Below, one piece after another: positions 1 to 5,479 of a stretch of 8,895 bases of DNA. A program made the position numbers and the translations under genes. Source of the DNA: Gammaproteobacteria bacterium GWE2_37_16 (GTDB lineage Bacteria; Pseudomonadota; Gammaproteobacteria; UBA9339). The DNA is taken from assembly GCA_001801285.1 (NCBI GenBank), contig MGXG01000048.1:1-8895 (forward strand). The letters are read 5' to 3'. Within the stretch, counting starts at the first letter, position 1. Every line of letters begins with the position of its first letter. The notes beneath the pieces are model-generated. The model was not told the DNA's origin. It ran no database searches and worked only from the letters and a program-made list of their open reading frames with translations.

Positions 1-399
1 AAAGAAGATGAAATTGGGGGGTTTGAGCTTATAGATTTTGAACCGGAGATAACAGGGGCAGAACGTGAAACAATTGTGCCAACATCGTCTTATGTACATC
101 CTGGCGTAGTACATGCTCCTCAGGCAAGTACAGAGCAGCCGGCAAGATCAACAACGGTGACGACAGGTGTGACAGCAAGCGCAAGCTTGACAGTGTTTTC
201 ACCGTCTCCTGGTATGACATTACCAACAACGATTTCCGTTTCCAACTCTGGTTCTAGCTTAACGTCCAGTATGTTTCCACCTGTTCCAACTGGACCAGTG
301 CCACATTCTGCGGAATCGATAACTATTCAGGCAAGAGAAGAAACATTGCGTCGTCAAGAAAGGGCGTCGAATCCTGTGTCTGCTGTAACTGTAATGTGA
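1..399 (+). CDS. C-terminal part of a Ser/Thr/Pro-rich protein, function unknown (5' end outside window)
   Basis: The frame is open from base 1 to the TGA at 397-399, giving the last 132 residues of a protein whose start lies outside the window. I do not recognise a family. The first 25 residues are acidic (KEDEIGGFELIDFEPEI), followed by about 80 residues of low-complexity Ser, Thr, Pro and Val, and then a short charged stretch (REETLRRQER) ending in small and hydrophobic residues (SNPVSAVTVM). No membrane segment or signal is visible in this part. A GTG at 76 could open a shorter frame, but nothing upstream breaks the longer one, so a start there is unlikely. By eye the stretch 61-240 is near 49% GC, clearly richer than the rest of the window. 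A disordered tail of a surface or secreted effector protein would fit; that is inference only. Confidence 0.65.
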   Translation, partial: KEDEIGGFELIDFEPEITGAERETIVPTSSYVHPGVVHAPQASTEQPARSTTVTTGVTASASLTVFSPSPGMTLPTTISVSNSGSSLTSSMFPPVPTGPVPHSAESITIQAREETLRRQERASNPVSAVTVM

Positions 400-622
400 T
401 TATAATTCTCCTGATTTCATGATTCTTGGATTTTGGTGTCACACTTAACTATCCAGGATAACTACTCGCAAACGATTGAGAAACCTCGGAAAGAGCGTAG
501 TCACGGGTTTTAACACGCGCGGACGATAACGCGCGTATGTTTGGTTTTGTGTGATATTGGATAAACTCCAGAAATATAAAATCAGAAATAAAAATCATAT
601 TAACAAACACGAAATTGGCGCC

Positions 623-657
623 AATTAAATCTCGCAAGCTAAAGCTTGCGGCTACGG
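623..657 (+). repeat. Dispersed hairpin repeat, copy 1
   Basis: AATTAAA (623-629) and three variable bases are followed by a perfect 8-bp hairpin, CGCAAGCT-AA-AGCTTGCG (633-650), and then GCTACGG (651-657). The same arrangement recurs in the same orientation at 2946-2980, with 32 of 35 positions identical and the last 25 bases fully identical. The copies lie between genes, and this one directly adjoins the palindrome at 613-626. It resembles a small REP-like intergenic element, but no family can be named from the sequence. Confidence 0.8.
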
Positions 658-770
658 TTACGTATCGTAATTAGCATGCCTAAATGTTTGGAGCTCTTAC
701 CGGGAGTTGCTCCATATCAGATATCTTGAGGTTAATCTAAGCTGTTTTGATGTAATTTAATAAAACATTA

Positions 771-799
771 ATATTTTCCTTATAAATATAGTATATAAT
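771..799 (+). promoter_or_regulatory. Candidate promoter for the 397-aa membrane protein gene
   Basis: A perfect -10 hexamer TATAAT lies at 794-799 in very AT-rich DNA, which predicts a start site near 806 and a leader of about 60 nt. The base window where a -35 would be expected (about 771-776, ATATTT) is a poor match, so the call rests on the -10 alone. Confidence 0.4.
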
Positions 800-866
800 G
801 TGCCTAAGTTAAATTAATTACCTTAATTTTAATGTATATACTAAACATAAAAGTTGCGAGGAAATT

Positions 867-2060
867 ATGATAGGGCAACCCACAAGTGAGTTTACAATAT
901 CAAAGGCACAAGAAAACATTAACCAACCAACCTTAGGAACTGAAATAACCAACGGCATTCAAGAAACATTAAGTACTGGTGGTACATTGCTAGTTGGTCG
1001 CGCTTTAAGAGATTTATCTCTTGGTGGTGGTGTAATGTCATCACCTGACGCTATGGGGGTATTATCGGCTGTTAGTGGTGTGGCTATGAGTATTTCATGG
1101 TTTATGGCAGCTAAAGCATTTTTTGCTCGTCGTTCCATTATAAAAGAACTTTCGCTACTGAAGAATGATGAGTTATTAAAGTTTTTTTCATGGGTCATGG
1201 ATATAGAAGCTAAATTAGAGGAAAAAACAGAAAAATTTTCCTTGGAAGAAACAGAGTTATATCGCAGGATTAAAGCTGCCGATTTTGGTGCTAAAAGTGA
1301 TCCATCTGTTGCTACGTTTGGTAATTTGGCTGGTCTTTCAGGGCTTTCTGGTTCTATCTTGTTAGCACTTAGTGGTATTCAAACCATAGCTCAAGCAATA
1401 ACGCCTATAGCGCTTGCTGCTGCGCCGTGGCTTTTTGGTGCAGCGAACTGTTTTGGCGCAGTTATAGATGTTGTATTTGCAGTTCGGGGAGCAATAGAAA
1501 TACATGAAAAATCTAAAAAAACAGCAAGGGAAGGTGGATATAACAACAGAGAAGAATGTCGCGCTGATATTGCGAAAAAAGTATTATTACCGCTCGCTAC
1601 AACTGCCTTAAAAATCTTTTGTGCTGTAGCGATTGTCGGTGTTTTATTTTTCCATGCTGTGCCTGTTTTGCTTGCTGTGGCAACAGTTATCACGTTTGGT
1701 CTTGCCTTCAAGGCAATCTATGACAACGGACATAAAATATGTAATGGGTTTATAGCTTTGTTGAGGGGAATTAAAAAGCTGTTTACTTCGAAGCCTGAAA
1801 ATGCAGAAACAGCAGCAGAACCTAAAAAAACTATTGAGTTAGTGAAATCTGTAATACAGGGAAGGGCGATTAATGACCAGCCATCGCGGCAAAAATTAGA
1901 AGGTATGGATCTTAAATCTTCAGCGGCTCAGGTTATGAGATCTTCGATAATTAAGGCAGGATTTTTTGCTAAATCTGCGCAACAACCTGCAGTAACAAAA
2001 GTTCCTGCTGATGCTTTCCAAGCAGGCAACTTTTATCGTTTTGGCATGTCACACATATAA
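867..2060 (+). CDS. Predicted multi-pass membrane protein, 397 aa, no recognised family
   Basis: The ATG at 867 is preceded by a good ribosome binding site, GAGG at 858-861. The product has a polar N-terminus (1-60) and a first hydrophobic segment at about 62-87. A charged, probably helical middle follows (90-137, rich in Glu and Lys). Four further hydrophobic stretches lie at about 151-178, 180-207, 238-262 and 263-284. The tail (300-397) is basic and polar, with no evident motif and ending in GMSHI. There is no cleavable signal peptide, and no enzyme motif is seen. The hydrophobic stretches are rich in Ala, Gly and Ser. The layout (polar ends, paired membrane hairpins) is seen in some secreted effectors that insert into host membranes, but an ordinary inner-membrane protein is equally possible. 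The gene is monocistronic: it has its own -10, and a terminator follows. It lies, together with vapBC, between two direct hairpin repeats. Confidence 0.85.
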   Translation: MIGQPTSEFTISKAQENINQPTLGTEITNGIQETLSTGGTLLVGRALRDLSLGGGVMSSPDAMGVLSAVSGVAMSISWFMAAKAFFARRSIIKELSLLKNDELLKFFSWVMDIEAKLEEKTEKFSLEETELYRRIKAADFGAKSDPSVATFGNLAGLSGLSGSILLALSGIQTIAQAITPIALAAAPWLFGAANCFGAVIDVVFAVRGAIEIHEKSKKTAREGGYNNREECRADIAKKVLLPLATTALKIFCAVAIVGVLFFHAVPVLLAVATVITFGLAFKAIYDNGHKICNGFIALLRGIKKLFTSKPENAETAAEPKKTIELVKSVIQGRAINDQPSRQKLEGMDLKSSAAQVMRSSIIKAGFFAKSAQQPAVTKVPADAFQAGNFYRFGMSHI

Positions 2061-2087
2061 TTTAGATACAAAAATATCCTCAACCAT

Positions 2088-2119
2088 AAGGCGCACTTTT
2101 TAGTGTGCCTTGTTTTTTT
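2088..2119 (+). terminator. Rho-independent terminator after the 397-aa gene
   Basis: The stem AAGGCGCAC (2088-2096) pairs with GTGTGCCTT (2103-2111) through one G-T wobble around a 6-nt loop. It is followed by G and seven T residues (2113-2119). It begins 28 bp after the stop codon at 2058-2060. This is the clearest intrinsic terminator in the window. Confidence 0.9.
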
Positions 2120-2205
2120 AGTTTGTGGTTGTTGCGCACATTAAAGCTGTGTTGTTTGCCTTCGTGTTGCTGAACCAGAATTGTTCCCAGCAGATATTTA
2201 AATAA

Positions 2206-2256
2206 CAAGAAATTGAATTTTTATAGCATATAATATATACTTAAAAATATATATTA
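2206..2256 (+). promoter_or_regulatory. vapBC promoter with overlapping inverted-repeat operator
   Basis: A perfect -10 TATAAT lies at 2229-2234, and no good -35 is seen (CAAGAA at 2206-2211 is in position). Overlapping the -10 is a perfect 9-bp inverted repeat, TAATATATA (2231-2239) and TATATATTA (2248-2256), with an 8-bp spacer. VapB-type antitoxins of the AbrB fold, alone or with VapC, are known to bind inverted repeats over their own promoter, so this is the likely site of autorepression. In such AT-rich DNA a chance palindrome is possible. Confidence 0.5.
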
Positions 2257-2292
2257 ATCGGTATTTGAAATTATTTTAAAGAGAATTAGATT

Positions 2293-2517
2293 ATGCGTGT
2301 CGCTAAATTATTTCAAAATGGTCAGAGTATGGCGGTTCGTTTACCAAAAGATTTTAGATTTTTAGGGACGGAGGTCAGCATTTCGCGTGTTGGAGATGCT
2401 GTAATTTTGCAGCCAATACACAAAAATTGGCTTGGCTTATACGATTCAATGTATGTCTTGAAAGATTTCATGGAAACGCGGGGAGATTTGCCGCCAGAAG
2501 AACGTGAGGATGCCTAA
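2293..2517 (+). CDS. vapB: VapB-type antitoxin (AbrB/SpoVT fold)
   Basis: This 74-aa protein neutralises the VapC ribonuclease encoded directly downstream and probably represses the operon. Residues 1-42 carry the swapped-hairpin AbrB signature: AKLFQNGQSMAVRLPKDFRF, then VSISRVGDAVILQP. The remaining tail (about 43-74, with DFMETRGDLPPEERE) matches the toxin-wrapping end of enterobacterial VapB/MvpA antitoxins, which also carry a DFM..R motif and a final charged ERE segment. The ATG at 2293 has AAAGAGAA (2278-2284) as ribosome binding site. The stop TAA (2515-2517) shares its last base with the vapC ATG, so the two are translationally coupled. The length is normal for the family. Confidence 0.93.
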   Translation: MRVAKLFQNGQSMAVRLPKDFRFLGTEVSISRVGDAVILQPIHKNWLGLYDSMYVLKDFMETRGDLPPEEREDA

Positions 2518-2924
2518 TGCTGTACATGTTGGATACCAATATCTGCATTTTTTTAATGAAGAAAAAATATTTGACGTATTTTGTCAAACTGGACAAGATC
2601 CAGAAAAACAATGAGATTACTATTTCTTCTATCGTACTTTCTGAATTACAGTACGGCGTTGCTAATAGTCAGTTTTACGAGCAAAGCCAAAATAATTTAA
2701 ATTTGCTTTTGGGTAAATTAGATGTTTTATCATACACAGATCGTGCTGCTTTTTGCTATGGGACAATTAGAGCAAGTCTTAAAAAATCAGGTTCTTTAAT
2801 TGGCGCCAATGATTTATTGATTGCCAGTCACGCTCTTTCTGAAAATGCTATTTTAATTACCAATAACGCCAAAGAATTTGCACGGGTTAATGGATTGCTG
2901 TTAGAGGTTTGGGAGCAGGTTTAA
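2517..2924 (+). CDS. vapC: VapC toxin, PIN-domain ribonuclease
   Basis: This is a 135-aa PIN-domain endoribonuclease. Close relatives in enteric bacteria (VapC/MvpT) cleave the anticodon stem-loop of initiator tRNA and stop translation. The metal-binding acidic residues are present: D6 in MLDTNICIF, E43 in LSELQYG and D99 in GANDLLIA. The TNNAKEF motif (115-121) matches the fourth conserved position as it appears in the Shigella type. The protein is full length, with no visible damage, so it is probably active and needs VapB. The start codon overlaps the vapB stop (TAATG), which is typical of this operon and supports ATG 2517. The initiator-tRNA target is inferred from the resemblance to the enteric subgroup, not shown here. 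Confidence 0.93.
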   Translation: MLYMLDTNICIFLMKKKYLTYFVKLDKIQKNNEITISSIVLSELQYGVANSQFYEQSQNNLNLLLGKLDVLSYTDRAAFCYGTIRASLKKSGSLIGANDLLIASHALSENAILITNNAKEFARVNGLLLEVWEQV

Positions 2925-2945
2925 TGGGTTTTTGTGGTATTCATA

Positions 2946-2980
2946 AATTAAACTGCGCAAGCTAAAGCTTGCGGCTACGG
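2946..2980 (+). repeat. Dispersed hairpin repeat, copy 2
   Basis: This is the second copy of the element at 623-657, in the same orientation: AATTAAA (2946-2952), three variable bases, the hairpin CGCAAGCT-AA-AGCTTGCG (2956-2973) and GCTACGG (2974-2980). It lies between the convergent ends of vapC and lolB and could fold in transcripts from either side. It lacks a proper T-run, so it is not called as a terminator. Confidence 0.8.
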
Positions 2981-2988
2981 GCTTGTTG

Positions 2989-3606
2989 CTACAAATTTTT
3001 CCATTCTTTAACCACCATTCTGATTTTTAACTGTGGATTTTCCAGATTGATTGTGTGCGGCAAATCTATCCCGTTCATTTCTGTAAAAGCAGGGTAGTTG
3101 ACGAGCCAGCCTTGTTGTTTGAGTGCAACTAAGTGATTATAACTGTCGAGTTTAATTTTATAATAGCTTTCTGGTGCTGGCATGCCTTTGATCCAATAAA
3201 CCAAATTAGCAATGGGTAATTCCCAACCGACTTGTTGCGCTAATAATTCTTCTGGGGTTGTGGCGGTATAGATTTCATGCGCTGATTTTTGTAGGGTGAT
3301 TTGTTGTTTGTTGCCGTACAAATCCAAATGGACTAAGTTGAGCGGACTACTAATTTTAATTTGATAGTTTTCATGGTTTTGTTGCCATTGGTAAGAGGCA
3401 ATATCGGTGCGGTTTGCGTAATGAATACTAAAAGAACCACGCAAAGACCATTTATTGAGGTTTTTCAGTTGAGCAAGACGTTTTGGCCAGGTTAATTGAT
3501 GATAGCTTTGCGGTTGGGTTGGTTGTAAGGTGCTACAGGCAGTGAGGGTTATTGTGAGTGAGGCAGTGATAAGAGTGAGGTAAATGAATGTTTTGTTATT
3601 ATACAT
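2989..3606 (-). CDS. lolB: Outer-membrane lipoprotein receptor LolB
   Basis: LolB accepts lipoproteins from the periplasmic carrier LolA and inserts them into the inner leaflet of the outer membrane; it is itself a lipoprotein. The 205-aa product has a lipoprotein signal peptide (1-23) with the lipobox LTAC, lipidated Cys at 24 and Ser at +2, which permits outer-membrane sorting. Family features follow in order: NKWSLRGSFSIHY (51-63), SYQWQQ (71-76), a PLN loop (89-91) where LolB has its hydrophobic protruding loop, GWELPIANLVYWIKGMPAP (127-145, the strongest signature) and QQGWLVNY (164-171). The length is normal. No clear ribosome binding site precedes the ATG at 3606, but the start is fixed by the signal peptide. 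ispE, the usual downstream partner, is absent; lolB instead converges on vapC. Confidence 0.93.
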   Translation of the reverse strand: MYNNKTFIYLTLITASLTITLTACSTLQPTQPQSYHQLTWPKRLAQLKNLNKWSLRGSFSIHYANRTDIASYQWQQNHENYQIKISSPLNLVHLDLYGNKQQITLQKSAHEIYTATTPEELLAQQVGWELPIANLVYWIKGMPAPESYYKIKLDSYNHLVALKQQGWLVNYPAFTEMNGIDLPHTINLENPQLKIRMVVKEWKNL

Positions 3607-3707
3607 GGTTTAAATTTGTAAAATTATCAATAATAGTAAGTGCTCAAAAACTATGGGTAATTAAAAAATACGGTATTGTTAGAATGAAAAAAGTGCTGTA
3701 TTTTTTA

Positions 3708-3752
3708 GGGTGGGACGGTGGGATGCACTGAGCCAACCCCACCCTGCCGCCC
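3708..3752. repeat. G-rich imperfect inverted repeat related to the element after prfA
   Basis: GGGTGGGACGGTGGG (3708-3722) is followed, after about a dozen bases, by a C-rich arm (3736-3752) that pairs with it imperfectly: the inner GGTGGG/CCCACC pairs perfectly and the outer part is mismatched. The G-rich 15-mer differs by one base from GGGTGGGAGGGTGGG at 5379-5393. A second shared word, TTTTACAATAC, lies just to the right and also occurs in that element at 5309-5319. The two are therefore probably copies, here rearranged or decayed, of one repeat family. Confidence 0.55.
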
Positions 3753-4141
3753 GAATTAGAATACAGGAACTTTTGGTTTTTACAATACAGAGGTTTGAAA
3801 TTCCCCCAAATCTTGCTTAAAATTTTTTAGAAGTTACCAATAATGAAAATAACATATTGATTTATATGGTTATTTAACTTGCGTATCTGGCGATGGCGTG
3901 CGGGATTTTTGTTAATTTACATTTTTTAATACGAGTTTTTAGCACAAAATTTTAACGTTGACTAAAGTTGGTGGTTATATGTTTGCGGCTACACGTCCTA
4001 AAAGTTGTGTCTTATATAAACTAATGGAAATGACAAAAAAATAGTTTTAATAGAGTAACTTATTGATTTTAAAGGTAATTATTTTGACATATTAATTGGT
4101 TTTGTTTATTGATTTTTTCTTTGTATGCAATTCCATTTTAC

Positions 4142-4169
4142 TTTTCATTGTTAAACATTACGTTATACT
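4142..4169 (+). promoter_or_regulatory. Candidate prfA promoter
   Basis: TATACT (4164-4169) is a good -10, and TTTTCA (4142-4147), 16 bp upstream, is a partial -35. The predicted start site falls at or very near the prfA ATG at 4177, which would give a leaderless message. A perfect -35 word TTGACA lies further upstream at 4084-4089 but has only a poor -10 (TATTGA, 4107-4112) at the right distance. Confidence 0.3.
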
Positions 4170-4176
4170 ACCAAAT

Positions 4177-5265
4177 ATGCAAAATACAATCTTTCAAAAA
4201 TTAAACACTATTTGCGCGCGGAATAAGGAAATAGCCGATCTTTTAGCGCAGCCAGAAGTAATGAACGACCAAAATCGCTATCGGGAGTTGGCAAAAGAAT
4301 ATTCTGCTAAGGAAGAATTGGTACAGAAATTTCAGCAATATCAAAAAAGTCAGCTGGATATGGCTGCTGCTGAGGAAATGGCTAAGGGGCAGGATAGCGA
4401 ACTGCAACAATTGGCAGAAGAAGAAATTAAAGAGTTGCAGGAAAAGCAAAACGAGTTGGAGCTAAAAATTCAAGCTTTACTTTTACCGCAAGATCCAAAT
4501 GACCACCGCAATATATTTTTAGAAATTCGTGCTGGAGCTGGTGGGGATGAAGCGGCGATTTTTGCTGGAGATTTGTTTCGTATGTATGCACATTATGCGG
4601 AAGATAATGGTATGCAGATGGAAATTCTAAGTTCCCACGAAGGTGAGCGGCGTGGTAGTTATAAAGAAGTCATATGTCGGATTACAGGTAAGGATGTTTT
4701 TTCACGTTTGAAATTTGAATCTGGTGTGCACCGTGTGCAGCGTGTGCCTGAGACGGAAGCACAGGGACGCATTCATACTTCAACTTGTACTGTGGCGGTT
4801 TTTCCTGAAATAGAAGAAATTGAATCAGTGAATATTAATCCTACGGATTTAAAAGTTGACACTTATCGTAGTTCCGGAGCCGGTGGTCAACACGTCAACG
4901 TTACTGATTCTGCCGTGCGCATTACCCATTTGCCGACAGGAACTGTAGTTGAATGCCAGGATGAACGTTCACAACATAAAAATCGCGCACGCGCTATGTC
5001 GCTTTTACAGGCTAAAATTTTAGAAAGTGAACGCGAAAAGCAGCGTCATGAAAGGGCTGAAACACGGCGTAGTTTGGTTGGAACAGGTGATCGGTCGGAA
5101 AAAATCCGCACTTATAATTTTCCGCAAAGTCGTCTTACCGATCATCGTATCAACCTAACTGTACATAGTTTGGATCAAATTTTAAATGGTAAATTGTCTC
5201 CTATCATCGAAGCTTTAGCTCGTGAACATCAGGCTGATCAGTTGGCAGAATTTAGTGAGATGTGA
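4177..5265 (+). CDS. prfA: Peptide chain release factor 1 (RF1)
   Basis: RF1 recognises UAG and UAA in the ribosomal A site and triggers release of the finished protein. The 362-aa product matches the usual length of about 360. A helical, coiled-coil-like N-terminal domain (1-105) precedes the RF signature EIRAGAGGDEAAIF (116-129). The stop-codon-reading P-x-T tripeptide is present as PET (191-193) within HRVQRVPETEAQGRIHTS. The catalytic GGQ is at 236-238 in RSSGAGGQHVNVT; Gln238 is the residue methylated by PrmC. The frame is open upstream to a TTG at 4096, but those residues are hydrophobic and unlike RF1. The ATG at 4177 gives the family N-terminus, so I use it. No Shine-Dalgarno sequence precedes it. 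prmC is encoded downstream but separated by a barrel-protein gene, and hemA is missing upstream. Confidence 0.97.
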   Translation: MQNTIFQKLNTICARNKEIADLLAQPEVMNDQNRYRELAKEYSAKEELVQKFQQYQKSQLDMAAAEEMAKGQDSELQQLAEEEIKELQEKQNELELKIQALLLPQDPNDHRNIFLEIRAGAGGDEAAIFAGDLFRMYAHYAEDNGMQMEILSSHEGERRGSYKEVICRITGKDVFSRLKFESGVHRVQRVPETEAQGRIHTSTCTVAVFPEIEEIESVNINPTDLKVDTYRSSGAGGQHVNVTDSAVRITHLPTGTVVECQDERSQHKNRARAMSLLQAKILESEREKQRHERAETRRSLVGTGDRSEKIRTYNFPQSRLTDHRINLTVHSLDQILNGKLSPIIEALAREHQADQLAEFSEM

Positions 5266-5277
5266 GGTATTTTATTT

Positions 5278-5393
5278 CCACCCACCCAAAATACCGCAGC
5301 AAATAAAATTTTACAATACTGTAATTTCATCCACCAAAAAATTACAGTATTGATTGATTTGGTTTTGTAGTTTAGTTTGGGTGGGAGGGTGGG
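5278..5393. repeat. Nested inverted-repeat element after prfA, with a G-quadruplex motif
   Basis: The outer arms CCACCCACCCAAA (5278-5290) and TTTGGGTGGGAGG (5376-5388) are inverted repeats with one mismatch in 13. Inside is a perfect 14-bp inverted repeat, CAATACTGTAATTT (5314-5327) and its complement (5339-5352), around an 11-nt loop. The right end continues into GGGTGGGAGGGTGGG (5379-5393), four G3 tracts with one-base loops on the plus strand. It begins 13 bp after the prfA stop. It could end or process the prfA message, or be a small mobile-type repeat. No target-site duplication was identified. Confidence 0.65.
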
Positions 5394-5479
5394 AGCAGAG
5401 TATTAACGATTATTTTAGATTAATTACAAAGTTTAAAAATAACATGTTGATTTGTAAGGAAGTTTTATTTGCATATCTT

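Larger units (their letters stand above)
400..866. other. Gene-free region of 467 bp with palindromes and a hairpin repeat
   Basis: No convincing gene is seen on either strand. The stretch holds a short inverted repeat ACGCGC/GCGCGT (515-520 and 531-536), a perfect 14-bp palindrome AATTGGCGCCAATT (613-626), a dispersed hairpin repeat (623-657) and, near its right end, the promoter region of the next gene. A minus-strand frame at 449-637 is treated as fortuitous or repeat-derived. No intrinsic terminator for the gene ending at 399 is recognisable. Confidence 0.6.
3607..4176. other. Gene-free region between divergent lolB and prfA (570 bp)
   Basis: No open frame of note and no RNA gene is recognised. 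It contains a G-rich/C-rich imperfect inverted repeat (3708-3752), a 10-base fragment TTGCGGCTAC (3983-3992) shared with the hairpin repeats, and promoter-like elements for prfA near its right end. In many gammaproteobacteria hemA (glutamyl-tRNA reductase) lies here upstream of prfA; I see no remnant of it by eye. Confidence 0.6.

Noticed and set aside
449..637. Minus-strand frame of 62 codons in the first gene-free region
   Set aside because: It runs across the palindrome and the ACGCGC/GCGCGT inverted repeat, has no ribosome binding site and no family I recognise. It may be the translation of a dispersed repeat, not a gene.
959..1711. Minus-strand frames of 79 and 106 codons (959-1198 and 1391-1711)
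   Set aside because: They lie wholly inside the plus-strand 397-aa gene, which has a proper start, promoter element and terminator. They are shadow frames.
2798..2810. AATTGGCGCCAAT inside vapC, identical to 13 bases of the palindrome at 613-626
   Set aside because: Here it encodes the conserved IGAN residues of the PIN domain. With no further similarity around it, coincidence is the simpler explanation.
2956..2973. Hairpin between vapC and lolB as a bidirectional terminator
   Set aside because: The stem is suitable, but neither strand has a run of T after it, and an identical hairpin occurs at 633-650 away from any gene end.
3983..3992. TTGCGGCTAC as a third copy of the hairpin repeat
   Set aside because: Only ten bases match and the hairpin arm is missing. 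It may be a remnant but is too short to call.
4096..4176. N-terminal extension of prfA from a TTG start
   Set aside because: The 27 extra residues are hydrophobic and unlike RF1, and the family N-terminus begins at the ATG at 4177.
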